From Sipunculus nudus (taxonomy: Eukaryota > Annelida > Sipuncula > Golfingiida > Sipunculidae): 64,000 nucleotides of DNA. Where the stretch lies: contig CM049308.1 in NCBI GenBank assembly GCA_026874595.1, positions 40,906,527 through 40,970,526 on the forward strand, in the 5' to 3' direction. A model generated the notes under the pieces. It was not told where the DNA came from, searched no databases, and was given only the letters and a program-made list of their open reading frames with translations. The translations under genes were made by a program, and so were the position numbers. Below are positions 34,769-47,039 of the stretch, piece by piece (position 1 is the first letter of the stretch; the number at the start of each line of letters is the position of its first letter).

Positions 34769-37700
34769 TTTTAGCTCAGCTGACTGAAAGTCATCTGAGC
34801 TTTAGCGATCACTCTTTGTCCGTCGTCCGTCTGTCCGTCTGTCCGTCTGTCCGTCCGTTAACCAGGCACAAATCGTAACCGCTGAACCTAGAACCTTGTA
34901 ACTTGGGATTCTGAGAGGTCCATGAAAAATCTCCTTGGAAACCAGAAATTAGGTCTCTGTTACCTATATCCTTCGAGCTATGGGGCCCCAAAGTACCCCC
35001 CCCCCCCCCAGAAAAGTCAAAAATTCCATACAAAAACTTCAATATCTCATTAACTCCTTGACTGATGGTCATGATTTTTGGCATACATATTGATCATGAG
35101 ATGTTCCATCACTTCCTGCAGACTGGTGGCGTCACCTGTATTTTTCGTTTTTTTACAAATTTTTTTCTCTATTTTTGAGACCTTTAAAAATGTGAACATC
35201 TGTTAACAAGGCACAAATCGTAACCGCTGGACCTAGAATCTTCATTCTTGATACACTGAGAGGTCCATGAAAAATCTCCTTGGAAACCAGAAATTATGTC
35301 TCTGTTACCCATATCCTTCGAGCTATGGGGCCCCAAAGTACCCCCCAGAATAGTAAAAAAATTCATACAAAAACTTCAATATTTCAATAACTACAACACT
35401 GATGGTCATGATTTTTGGCATACATATTGATCATGAGATGTTCCATAAGTTCCTGCAGACTGGTGGCGCCACCTATATTTTTCAATTTTTTTACAATTTT
35501 TTCCTCTATTTTTGAGACGTTTAAAGATGCTTTCATCTGTTAACGTGGCACAAATCGTAACCGCTGGACCTAGAATCTTCATTCTCGACACACTGAGAAA
35601 CCTATTAAAAGTCTCCGTGGAAACCATAAATTAGATCTCTGTTACCCATATCCTTCGAGCTATGGGGCCCCAAAGTACCCCCCAGAAAAGTCAAAAATTT
35701 CATACAAAAACTTCAATATCTCATTAACTACTTGACTGATGGTCATGATTTTTGGCATACGTATTGATCATGAGATGTTCCATCACTTCCTGCAGACTGG
35801 TGGCGCCACCTGAATTTTTCGATTTTTTACGAATTTAAAAATGTGAACAGCTGTTAACAGGGCACAAATCATAAAGACTGGACCTAGAATCTTCATTCTT
35901 GACACACTGAGAGGTCCATAAAAAGTCTCCATGGAAACCTGAAATAAGGTCTCTGTTACCCATATCCTTTGAGCTATGGGGGGGCTCCCAATAACCCCCC
36001 AGAATAATGGAAAATTTGATAAAAACAAACTGCAACATCTCAATAACTACAACACTGATGGTCATGACTTTTGGCATACATATTGACAAGAGGTGTTTCA
36101 TCAGTACCTGCAGACTGGTGGTGCCACCTGTATTTATTCAAATTTTCACAATTTTTTTTCGAGACCTTTCAGGATGTAGTTATCTGTCAACAGGGTACAA
36201 ATCGTAAGGACTGGACCTAGAATCTTCATTGTTGACACACAGGGAGACCCATGATAAGTCTCCATGGACATCTGAAATTAGGTCTCTGTTACCCATATCC
36301 TTTGAGCTATGGCACTCCAAAGTACAGCTCAGAATAATGGAAAATTTGATACAAAAGCTGAAGAATCTGAACAACTAATGCAGAGATCACCATAATTGTT
36401 TTCATGGATATTGATCATGGAGTGTTTCATCAGTTTCTGCAGACTGGTGGCACCAACTGTATTTGTTCGGGTTTTTTTACGAATTTTTTCTCTATTTTTG
36501 AGACCTTTAAAGTTATGAACATCTGTTAACAGGGCACAAATCATTAAAACTGGACCTAGAATCTTCATTCTTGACACACAGGGAGACCCATGAAAAGTCT
36601 CCACGGAAACCTGAAATTAGGTCTCTGTTACCCATATTCTTTAAGCTGTATGGCTCCAAATTACCCCCCCCCCCCCCAGAATAATGGAAAATTTGATACA
36701 AAAACTGCAGTATCTCAATAACTACAACACTGATGGTTATGATTTTCGGCATACATATTGATCATGACCTGTTCCATCAGTTTCTGCAGACTGGGTGCGC
36801 CACCTCTATTTTTTTCAAATTTTTACGATTTTTTTCTCTTTTTTTTATACTATGTTTTTTGGATACTATGTTTTTGACCGGGTTCCTCCGCCGTTGCCGC
36901 GTTCGTTTCCAGAGAGCTCCTCTGGGCCTTGATTTTATCAGCTTTCCAAGCTCATATCTCGGGAAACGTTTGACTGATCAGGAAATAAAATTTATACTAA
37001 TGTAACCCTTGGATAGCTCTATAACATACACAAAAAATGGTGGCGCCACCTGTAACCATGTTTGCACAGTGTCCATCTGTTCATCTGCCTTTGGTTAAAA
37101 TCACTCATATCTCTTCAGTGAATTGACTAATTCACCTGAAATTCGGCATGCGTATACATCCTGGATAGCTTTCTTGATTTTATGACAGGTGGCGCCACCT
37201 ACATTCTCATTCACGCTGATGACATCCAAGCTCATATTTCGGGAACCGTTTGACCGATCGGGCCAAAATTTTGCATGTATATAGATCTAACATAGCTCTT
37301 TATCATACGCTAAACTGGTGGCGCCACCTGCAACCATTTTTGCACAGCGTCTGTCTGTTTGTCTGCCGTGCAATAATGTCACTCATATCTCGGCAGTGGT
37401 TTGACATATCTGCCTAAAATTTTGCAGTTTTATACATTCTGGATAGCTTTCTTGATTTTATGACAGGTGGCACCACCTACATTCACGTTCACGCTGATGA
37501 CATCCAAGCTCATATCTCGGGAACCGTTTGACCGATCAGGCCAAAATTTTGCATGTGTATAGATCTAACATAGCTCTTTATCATACACAAAACTGGTGGC
37601 ACCACCTGCAACCATTTTTGCACAGCGTCTGTCTGTTTGTCTGCCGTGCAATAAAGTCACTCACATCTTGGCAGTGGTTTGACATATCTGCCTAAAATTT

Positions 37701-38642
37701 TGCAGTTTTATACATCCTGGATAGCTTTCTTGATTTTATGACAGGTGGCGCCACCTTTATTCTAGTTTATGCTGCAGACATCCAAGCTCATATCTCGGGA
37801 ACCGTTTGAACGATTGGGCCAAAATTTTGCATGTGTATAGATCTCACATAGGTCTTTATCATACACAAAACTGGAGGGGCCACCTGCAACCATTTTTGCA
37901 CATTATGCACAGCGTCTGTCTGTTGGTCTGCCGTGGCCTAAAATCACTCATTTCTCTGTAGTGGTTTGGCATAACTGCCTAAAATTTTGCAGGTTTATAC
38001 ATCCTGGATAGCTTTCTTGATTTTATGACAGGTGGCGCCACCTACATTCTCATTCACGCTGATGACATCCAAGCTCATATTTCGGGAACCGTTTGACCGA
38101 TCGGGCCAAAATTTTGCATGTATATAGATCTAACATAGCTCTTTATCATACGCTAAACTGGTGGCGCCACCTGCAACCATTTTTGCACAGCGTCTGTCTG
38201 TTTGTCTGCCGTGCAATAATGTCACTCATATCTCGGCAGTGGTTTGACATATCTGCCTAAAATTTTGCATATGTATACAACTTGGACAGCTTTCTGAATT
38301 TGTGGTAGGTGGCACAACCTACATACACATTTAGGCTGCAGACATCCATGCTAATATGCAACATACCTCACTCTGTTTCCCCTTGCCACTCAATCCATGC
38401 CTCACTTCACTCTGATTTTGGCAGATACACGTAGTCACTTGTCGGCTACCCGTATTCTAGTTTTTAAAGTTTACACATTTTTTCTCTATTTTTCAGATAT
38501 ATAAATACAGACTAAATCTTGGCCTGTTGGTTAATCTGTTTGATGCTTCAGTTGAATGGGTATCTACCATTCTGATGATAAAATTTCCTTTTGTGAATCT
38601 CTTCCCAGTCAGCTGAGCGTCATGACCCATGGGTCACTTGTT
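34769..38642 (-). mobile_element. Nested pearl-like element with two kinds of tandem core
   Basis: Read on the minus strand, the element starts with AACAAGTGACCCATGGGTCA (38623-38642) and GCTCAGCTGAC (38608-38618). It ends with the GACGG microsatellite and hairpin (34773-34801). The half at 34773-36850 holds 337-bp cores (palindromes at 35125, 35462, 35799, 36117, 36446, 36793). The half at 36880-38350 holds an alternating shorter unit (palindromes at 37039, 37188, 37317, about 37466, 37590, 37743, 37870, 38031, 38160, about 38308) with CTCATATCTCGGGAACCGTT and CAAAATTTTGCATGT. Both core families thus belong to one element of about 3.87 kb. No coding sequence was recognised. Confidence 0.7.
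36880..38350 (-). repeat. About 125-155-bp tandem units with CTCATATCTCGG and GGTGGCGCCACC
   Basis: Roughly ten units alternate between two subtypes: one with TTGACCGATCGGGCCAAAAT and one with TGACATATCTGCCTAAAATT. Each is followed by a palindrome within ACAGGTGGCGCCACCTACAT or AAACTGGTGGCGCCACCTGC. The 37200-37420 and 38043-38260 segments are almost identical, showing recent duplication of a roughly 850-bp block. Confidence 0.75.
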
Positions 38643-39249
38643 TATATCCGTGCGAAGAATCATGGTGATCAATGCATTCAGATACTTGAGCTTTTGTATC
38701 AAATTTTTCATTATTCTGGGGGTACTTCGGAGCCCCATAGCTGGAAGAATATGGATAACAGAGACCAATTTTCCAGGTTTCCAAGAAGACTTTTCATGGA
38801 CCTCTCGGGATGTAAAGTGAGAAGATTCAATGTCCAGCGGTTCAGATTTGTGCCCTGTTAACAGATGACTGCATGTTTAAGGTCTCAAAAATAGAATAAA
38901 CTTGTAAAAATCGAAAAAATACAAGTGATGCCACCATTCTGTAGAAACTAATGAAACACGCCATGATCTATATCATTAGCTGTTCAGATACTAAAGCTTT
39001 TGTATCAAATTTTCCATTATTCTTGGGGGTACTTCGGAGCCCCATAGCTCGAATAGGGGTAACAGAGACCTAATTTCAGGTTTCCAAGGACATTTTTGAT
39101 GGACCTCCTAGGATGTCAAGTGAGAAGATTCCATGTCTAGCAGTTACGATTTGTGCCTGGTTAACAGACGGACAGACATACGGACGGACGGATTGTTGCC
39201 GGACAAAGTGTGATCGCTATATCTCAGATGAGTTTCAGTCAGCTGAGCT

Positions 39250-40790
39250 GAATACGCTGGACACCATCAATCAGATGTACTGGGCGCTCGACCGTGACCC
39301 GAACAGATGGCCGGGCCACATGGCTCGGCGAAGGAGGCTGGACCTTCTGTGCATTCACATATTTTTTGGCCCATATTACCGGGTACATTCGTTTATAAGT
39401 GACCATGCATTTGTGAATATTCCTCGATGACACTCCGGAATCTTGATAAGATGCTGGATCATATGCAAAATTTAATTGATTTTTCCTTGGCCCATTCCTG
39501 AAATGTCAGGAAAATTTCATTTTCCGTTCGTGCTTGTGTTTTGTTGTGAACAAATACACACACACACACGAAGGGGAATTATCACATACCCTCCTGGCGA
39601 AGGCCAAAAGTCGCGCTGTTGTTTCAGTTAAAAAGTTGACATATAGTAGTTAGAATAATAAACCTTTATACTTGACAAAGACTTTTTTTAAACTCTGACC
39701 ATTAAAACAGTTATATGGTCTATATAAGCCGTGAATACATAAGGCCTACGCAATTAATTTGGGCTGATCAGGGTTATTTTTTCTCGATTGATTCCTTTAG
39801 GTAAGAAAGCAAATGCTGCTACATCGTAACGTAATGCTCTACTCCTACAGAATATAATATTTGAAGTTAAGCAACTTATTTTCCATGAAGCTGATGCTCT
39901 CATGTTAGAAATATAAATCACTCAATACATACGCTCACGTTTTAAAGGCTCCAAGTTTATCATAATTTAAAACAAATCTAGTTACAACTATTAATAAAAG
40001 CGGCATTCTTCATATGTCTGTAGAATACCGGTTCCTTTCTTATATTGTGTCATGGTGTTGCCACTCGAGTGGGAACGTGTTTTTTTTTTTTTTTTTTTTT
40101 TTAATATCAGTGCATCAGTCTCTTTGTGAACTGGTCAAATCTGCAATCGGTTGTAAAACTCTTGCAAAATGCGATAGCATGACACGACAGGTAAATGCCG
40201 AAGTGATCAATTATGCCCCCCCCCCCCCTTCCCCGCCTATTTGCCAAAGAAATAGCGCCCCGGCCTGGTCACATGCAGCGATGGCGTCTGCACGCAGGGA
40301 GACCGGTCATGCGACCAATTTCCGCTCTGGGAGCTAACATGCAGTCTAACAGCTAACAATTCCCAGGAATGACACAAAGTGCACATACAGATGATACCAG
40401 TCACCATTATTAAGGTCCTCTCATACAGATCAGATCTCTCAGTCCCCATGCTACTGTATAAGTTGTATAGTTCCCAACAATATATTTATATAGGAGTATA
40501 AACAGCTGAAAATATTCAGAAAAGGAATACCCCCTCCAATGCTATTAATTTCAATCGATGGTTCTGAAAGTTTACAGATTTAGCTTTATTATCACAATGA
40601 AAATGAGGTTAAAAGAACAGATGCCCAAAACAAGTAAACTTAGTTAGAAAACTCTTGAGTAATTTATTATACATTCCCACTTTGAATTTTGATGACGGAT
40701 TTTAATCAAATAAATGGCAATATTCTAAAATATCTATCCGGTTATCTTATGTTCTTTTTTTGTGTGAGTAGAATAGTCATTTTTCTTAAT
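39250..40790. other. No confirmed gene; T-run and C-run
   Basis: An open frame continues out of the repeat to 39430 and reads a GC-richer segment (39250-39340, TINQMYWALDRDPNRWPGHM) that I do not recognise. It may be a fragment of a mobile or host exon. A 20-plus T-run lies near 40080-40102 and a short C-run near 40208. Confidence 0.35.
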
Positions 40791-41151
40791 AATTCTTAAT
40801 ATTCTTCTAATTTCCCTTCTTGTTTTAAATGACATATTTTAATAAGGACATTATAAAGAAAGAAGAAACCAGAAACGCATGGATAAATATGTTTTAATAC
40901 CAAATGCACGTGCAACAATAGTATATATTTTTCTATATTTTTATACATGTAAAAATAAATATGTAAAGCAAGCTTCAAAAGTGATATGTTTTAAAGTTAT
41001 AAAATGTAAATAACATCAACGTTGCATATTTGTTATCACTACAAGTGAAACATGATATGTGTGTCACTAGATATCTATGGCCAATAAAATATATCTAGCA
41101 TGAAATAAGTCTTCAAATGGTCGGTGGTTGGAGGCTCCAAAATTAATGGCG

Positions 41152-42710
41152 TCACTTTCGCCTCGTTTTGGCGGCTGCCGTTGCTAGGTCGCTCAGGTTC
41201 CCGGTGACGTTCGGAGACATGGCGGTATACAGGGAGAGACCTGCTCGGAAGTATTTCCAGCTCTTTCGACACGCTTTCCACAAACCCTTGCGAACCTAGG
41301 TTAATACATAAATTGAAGAATAAAATTGAAATCTAACCCAATAAAATTATATCCATACAACTGATAATTTTCAAGATAACTTAAGATACTTAAAATAAAT
41401 GATTACTTAAGATTATTAAGGAAACATCCTTGACTAATCGACTTTCGTTCTAACTATTAAAAAAAATGTAATAATATCAGACCCCATAAAGTTCCCTTCA
41501 AACTTGCGAGTGCTCTTTTCGAAAGTTGTTTATATTTGTGAAATTTTCAGACTTTTAATTTTTATTTAAGTATTATGAATTAAAACAATATAAATTTTAT
41601 GATATCGTATAATATACTGGTATATAAAATGAATTAGTTTTAATGTCTTTCTAGTACTTTGTAAAATCAAGTCAGTTTTAATGTGCTCATGTTAATCTGA
41701 TTAACATAATAAATACTAAATGCAGTTTCTTAAGGTTTTTTCAATAAATGTATTTCTTTCTCAATTATAATTAATATTTCAAAACTTTACTTTTATGAAT
41801 TTTCAAAACTGATAAATTTCTAAATAATCTTATATAATTTCAAACTACTATTGGGTTGATTTTAAATGAACTGGTTTGTCAAATATGGTAATTAAATTAT
41901 GATATAGAGAATTTCCAAAAGGGATTAGTATAAACCATTTATATATGTATATACGGCTCAAATGCAATAAAAAACCATACCCTTAATAGAAAAATACAAA
42001 AATTAACCAGATAACGTTTCTTAATTAAATCCACTTTCCCTTTTGTATGTTTATTATCATGGCAAATAATGAAATCAGACGGGTTAACTTGACGGCGGGC
42101 TTTCGCCAGCTGCTTAAATACAAGCCTTAATTAAAATAGAAAATTGATAAGATATTAATCTGTTCCATCAGACATCAACGGTGTATGAATCGTGAAACAG
42201 AGCAACTTTTCTCGGGTGTTTCCTGCATCAAATATTACAAACACGTACCACAGATATTATTTGTTGATGTGACGCTGAGCAGATACTTTTACTCACCAAT
42301 CTTTTCTTTGACTTCTTTTTCTTTTTGCTTTTAACTGCTTTGTCAGTTTTTTGCTCTGCTTCTACGGTGATCACGAGTTCTTCGTCTCTTTTCTTATTTT
42401 TATGTGAAGACATTTTCCCTTTGTGTAATTTAAAGATGGGAGGTCTTCTTGGGGCAGCGCCCGGTAGCAAACCGCAAGTGTCTGCGACGCCCACCAGTGG
42501 AGACATCTGTATGTCCTCTTGCGAACTGTGAACACATGGCGTATCTGAATCCTGTGGAGATAATGAGAGTTCTGTGAAGCTCTCCCGAAGTTGAGCAATT
42601 GTCACCCGAGTGTCGTCTGATGGTGTCCTAGGTAACCTCTCGTGGGAACCTGTCGTGTCCTCTTCTAGGGTCTTATACTTCCTCCTTTTTCTTTTCACTA
42701 AATTCCGCAT
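41152..42710 (-). CDS. Two-exon gene for a 185-residue lysine-rich basic protein (unrecognised)
   Basis: Exon 1 is 42297-42710, starting at ATG 42708-42710 with a good context (GACCATGC) and ending in phase 0 at a consensus donor (GTGAGT, 42291-42296). The 1001-bp AT-rich intron ends in AACCTAG. Exon 2 is 41152-41295, read in the same phase, ending with TGA 41152-41154. Exon 1 gives 138 residues and exon 2 gives 47. The protein starts MRNLVKRKRRKYKTLEED, has a Ser/Thr-rich acidic middle and a Lys cluster (KSKKKKKSKKRL) at the exon junction. It ends with an amphipathic segment (VRKGLWKACRKSWKYFRAGL, then SLYTAMSPN...KTRRK). The exons are clearly richer in GC than their surroundings. The basic tracts suggest nuclear or membrane-surface binding; this is inference. 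The layout faintly recalls vertebrate C1orf115-type proteins, but I cannot support orthology. Confidence 0.7.
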
Positions 42711-42910
42711 GGTCAAGTTTATTTAGAGAGACTATACAAAACTACAGTGTTATGAGCAAGTTCTGCCAACGTCCCTTGTGCTATGTACTGCCACTTCTAT
42801 GCCATTCTGTACATCAGTCAAGCCAGTCAACTACTCGGTCCTGCAAGGAAAATTCTTCACTTGTGGCACGCACGTGAGTCCTCTCGCGCCCGACACGACC
42901 TGAAACAAAT
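42711..42910 (-). promoter_or_regulatory. Likely promoter / 5' UTR of the 185-residue protein gene
   Basis: Upstream of ATG 42710 the sequence contains a CpG-bearing patch (GGCACGCACGTGAGTCC, CTCGCGCCCGACACGACC, about 42862-42901) that stands out from AT-rich flanks. It includes a CACGTG E-box. No TATA box is evident. The transcription start cannot be placed from the sequence. Confidence 0.4.
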
Positions 42911-43496
42911 TTACAAAAATACTACCATATAATAGTAACAACCAACTGATCTGCCTCTTGGGTCCGTTAAGTATTATTATTATTTCCTCAACTTAATAAT
43001 TACGTATTATTCCGAACTTAAGGACCATAATTAACAGGCTGCATGTATTAAACGTAATAGAGGACTTTGTGATACGGGGCGTGCACACCTGTATGGGCAT
43101 GTCTGCGCATGCATGGATCTTGCGTTTAAAGTACCATGCAGCGTGCTTAACCTAACGTTTATTATATATCTCATCCCTTTAAAAGGATAAGACCAGTGTC
43201 CGTTGGATAAATATGTACAATATACCAGTTCCAATATGCTTTATTATCTGAAAACATCATAATCAAATGGTGATAAGTCCAATATACATGGACAAAAATC
43301 GACATCGTTTTGAACCTGTGAAAGAGCAAAGGTCAAATGTATACCTTCACGCATATATAGTCTGTATGAAATGAAATCAACCTGAGAAAACTTCAAAACA
43401 CATTTGTCTCTAACCACGCTAAAAAGGTTGTGCTTAATTTCCAAATAGTGGATCAGACCTATTCCCTGCATATATGCATGCTACGACCGTTCACTG
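42911..43496. other. No gene seen
   Basis: AT-rich unique sequence with only short unsupported frames. Confidence 0.4.
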
Positions 43497-43873
43497 TAAA
43501 GCTGCGCTTACCGGGCGCGCGGTAAGCGGTATGCGAACAAGATTTTTTCGCTCTAGTAATTTTATCATAAAGTGTTTACCGGGCCCGCGATATGCGGTAT
43601 CCGGCACGAGACACGCGGTAAAATAGAATTCTCGAGAGAAAAATTGGATCCGCATACCGCAAGCGGTAGAGCGTTTATTGGCTCTGGTTATCATATACGT
43701 AAACTACAGATGCAGCGCGACCTAGCGGGATTTGACATCAACGGGCCCATATCGCAGTGAAAAACCGTCCGCCAGGTAAATGTCCCATGCGATTTTTTAT
43801 CACATTCCCCATACCGCCATCTGTTGCCGAACTCCGCATATAGCACACCGCGTGCCCGGTAAACGCGGCTTTA
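43497..43873. mobile_element. GC-ended MITE with TA target duplication
   Basis: Element 43499-43871 (373 bp) has inverted ends: AAGCTGCGCTTACCGGGC on the left, and on the right the complement of AAGCCGCGTTTACCGGGC. The match extends about 25 bp with three mismatches. TA dinucleotides flank both sides, as for Tc1/mariner-type insertions. CCGGGC/GCGGTATGCGG motifs are repeated inside on both strands. No transposase is encoded; superfamily assignment rests only on the TA and is inference. Confidence 0.7.
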
Positions 43874-46074
43874 GAGCCCATTGATGCATTTGACCCATAC
43901 ATACGAATACATTCTTTATCATATCATTCACTTACACACAGAGGAGAGTAGCTACAGGGAATAGATCAACATTTACCAAAAGCATAAAGGTGTTTTACTG
44001 CTTACACCAGAAATATTTGCAATGTACTGTAAACATACACTGTGTGATTATTTGAAATATTGTCAGTTGTCACGAAGCATGCAAGTACTAGTATATACCT
44101 CAGCACAGGGCGGCTGTAATATAAATTCATGTCTTGCAATGTTTAGAAAATGTACAAGTTGCAAACCCTAGGAACAGGATTTCGTAGAGTAAATATTTTC
44201 AGGTCCACGTACTTTACAAAGTACTTGGGTACACTTACACAGATAACTTAAGTTCTCTGCAACCACAGTTCACTGCAAAGATATTAACTAATAATAATTG
44301 CATATAAGACCTAGAGTAGATTATACAAGATACAGACACTTAATTCCAGGTATTACGTGCTTCCTGTTAATGACATTCAGGTACAGGTACTCAGAATAGT
44401 GTACCCAGGTACAGGTAAATGTACAAGTTCCTGGCCCAAGCCCTGATATATTGTGTATATCGACTAAACCAATAATGAACCTGAAGTTAAATTCATTACC
44501 AGTTTCGGTGCCCATTGAAATACAAAGGTTTTGATTAATTCTGGTATTTTAGATCAATAAAATAAAGCTCATATATGATCTTTAATCTCCCACAAGTCAT
44601 ACGAATGTTTCGTTTTGAATTTCATCCGGTAAATGCATGTGATTATCAATGGAATTTTTATACTGTAAAATTATAAATCAAACTGCAAGTACAGAACTGC
44701 TGTCCTTGAGGGTACATTATCTCCTTTTTCCCCTGACACTAAGGACACGTGTACACATTATATTGTTACGATATATTTTTAATGTAAAGATAACCGACTG
44801 TGCACAAAGACGCCGTTTCAATAAAAAGGGATATTCATTGCAGTGGCAGTGCATTTTTCCGTATGACTGCCGTCACGACCCTGTCGGTCAAATAGAAATG
44901 CCTGCTGAAACAAACGTTGATGGCGGGTCTTTATACTGCATAGCCACATTAACCCAACTTCAACTAGTCGGGGAAGTACCAGCGGACGTCGAGAGCAAAA
45001 TTTATCATAATACCCGCCGAGCATGGCAGACCGTACAGTACTAGTTAGTTATATGTATAACCAAAATCGAACTGCATGTTCAAAAATCATTGAAATGAGA
45101 CAATGCATACTTTGCTCACGCCTTGTATTATCTTTAATACTTACTTGTCTCGTATTATCCTTAATAATTACTTATGAACTCAAAATAAACACAAGAGTAC
45201 ATCTCCTTTCACACTCAGCTTACTCCCATTTAAATATATATGTCATGCCAAAAAAGAATGTACAAGAGGTATACCTGGTTGTACTCATCTGCATCACATA
45301 GCCCTCCCGGAAACAAAGTGGTACGTCCTCCCCGGCAATTCTATTGCAGTGTGTTACAACTGTACTTGCACCAGAACCACAGGTGTTTGAGATTTAGTAC
45401 GGTACTGAGTGGACAACAATAGGGCACAAACTAGTACAGATTGAAGTCTGCGATACGGAGTGGTCGCTTGTAACGTGTTTACTGACACCTAGATCGCTTT
45501 TTCGTCTGTTCGTACGGGCCTGTACACTGCGTTCTCATACACGAGGGCAACCAAATAAAACTGGTCTGTGGACTCCGTGCAGTACCCAGTTAACGGCGAT
45601 AAAACGTACTGCCACCTAACCATACTTCAATGTACACGGTTAACACGTGTATACGTGTCCGTTTGTTTATGTAAGCGTACGGATTAGCTGTATTTACAAA
45701 CACGATAGGTTCCCTGAAAAAAGTTAACAAAACGATATCGGGAAAAAAAGGCCCTCATATTTAAAAAAAATCCCTGTAAGACAGTACATATCGAAAGTTA
45801 GCAGTGAATTTTAATGCATCTGAAAATAGCACGAACAGGTGAAGAAATAGGTGCCACATTGCAGCTACTATAGCTACTATAATATATATACTGCAGCTAC
45901 TATATTATATGATTTCTCAGGAACAAATACTGGTCTGTAAATAGTGTGATTACTGCCGGCAAGGCCCTCTGTGAGGGCACGCCCTGGCTTGTTCCTCCTT
46001 TTCTTGTATATTCCTTGTATGTTCCTTGTATTTTCCGATGAATATAGCCCCGCCCCCCCCCCCCCCTACCGCAG
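43874..46074. other. No confirmed gene
   Basis: Mostly AT-rich with a slightly GC-richer patch at 44800-45060. A 131-codon ATG frame (44649-45044) has no recognisable domain or splice support and is partly overlapped by an antisense frame. A 14-C run is at 46053-46066. Confidence 0.4.
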
Positions 46075-46320
46075 GCTGAAACACCGCGATTTTCAGCTCA
46101 CTATCGGACCTCCGGTCACGCGGCCTTGTTATGGTAAACCTATACAAACGTGGATTGTGTTTACCAACACGCAGAGCCATAACAAGGTGTTAAACAGCCG
46201 TATGTGAGGTACTGAAACTGTGGGCTGGGAAGGTTTTGCTGGGGAAACTTTTGTACAAAGCAATATTGAACTGATGTGTGAAACAATGAGCATAATATTG
46301 CTCCTGATTATGTCCCTTTA
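46075..46320 (+). repeat. Dispersed repeat, copy 2
   Basis: Matches 19450-19693 along nearly its whole length. The fold-back is clearer here: CCTTGTTATGG (46123-46133) is inverted as CCATAACAAGG (about 46177-46187). Flanks differ, so the two copies arose by dispersal. No target duplication could be identified. Confidence 0.65.
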
Positions 46321-47039
46321 ATAAATACAAATGCTAAAGGAGTAACGGGGAAAAGGGGAGAGAATAATGTTTAAATTCCTTTTGAGGCTTTACAATATCA
46401 ACATAGAGAAACTCACTGTGTACGCAAAATGAACATTTGGGAATGTGACCAATGACATGGGATAGCCACAGGAGAAATACTATAATACTACACATTCGCG
46501 TGCATTGATTTTATGACCATATGACCTGGCCGTACCTCAGAATCGTTTGAGCACCACTGAAATACCAGAGATAAGGTGCAGCTTTATGAATGTAGTACTT
46601 CCAGGTGACCAAGTCGCCCGTCTATAGCCGACGTGTTGCTCTGTGTGTAGTACTCCATTGCAAAAATATTGACGGAGAACATAAAGAGACCGATAAAACT
46701 AATCAAGTGACACCTACTGGCGACGACTAACACTGACTGTTCGGGTCTGGTACAACGACAATGATATATCTTATATTCATTTAGGCATATCTCAAGTTAT
46801 ATATTGTTTAAAAAACGGCCTTTTCCTTTAGAGCATGGATAAAGTTACTTCCCCTGTCTAATATCAAACATCACCTGACAAAACCCGCGATATGCACAAC
46901 ATGGGTCATTTGATTTGAAACGCTGCAGTACGATCAGTACAAGCTGCTGTTCGCATGCTCGTGGGAAGGGATATCAAAGCAGTCATTACAGGACAAAGTT
47001 GGAATTTAGCACAACACACTTTTCTAATAATTTCCTAAA
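46321..47039. other. No gene seen
   Basis: Unique AT-rich sequence without recognisable exons or repeats. Confidence 0.35.

Larger units (their letters stand above)
34151..39249 (+). mobile_element. Pearl-like host element interrupted by a nested element
   Basis: The left part (34151-34768) starts with the family 5' end (TTGACCCATGGGTCATGACG then CTCAGCCGAC) and runs through a core unit to ACTGATGAAACACTCCAT. The right part (about 38643-39249) resumes with TATATCCGTGCGAAGAATCA then TGGTGATC, the next phrase of the same core, and ends with GGACGG repeats and the hairpin 39221-39249. Without the insert the element is about 1.2 kb, similar to 61-1092. The inserted element occupies about 34769-38642. 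Confidence 0.7.

Noticed and set aside
39113-39430. 105-codon plus frame leaving the repeat
   Set aside because: Starts inside the repeat without ATG; the non-repeat part (39250-39430) is unrecognised and lacks splice evidence, so it is only noted.
41075-41281. 68-codon minus-strand frame overlapping the second exon
   Set aside because: It starts at GTG and is in another frame; the spliced phase-0 frame gives a coherent protein end and explains the same bases better.
41152-42710. Orthology of the small basic protein to vertebrate C1orf115
   Set aside because: Only a loose pattern in the C-terminal segment, judged from memory; not enough to name the gene.
44649-45044. 131-codon ATG frame
   Set aside because: No domain, no splice signals around it and an overlapping antisense frame; length is within chance for a slightly GC-richer patch.
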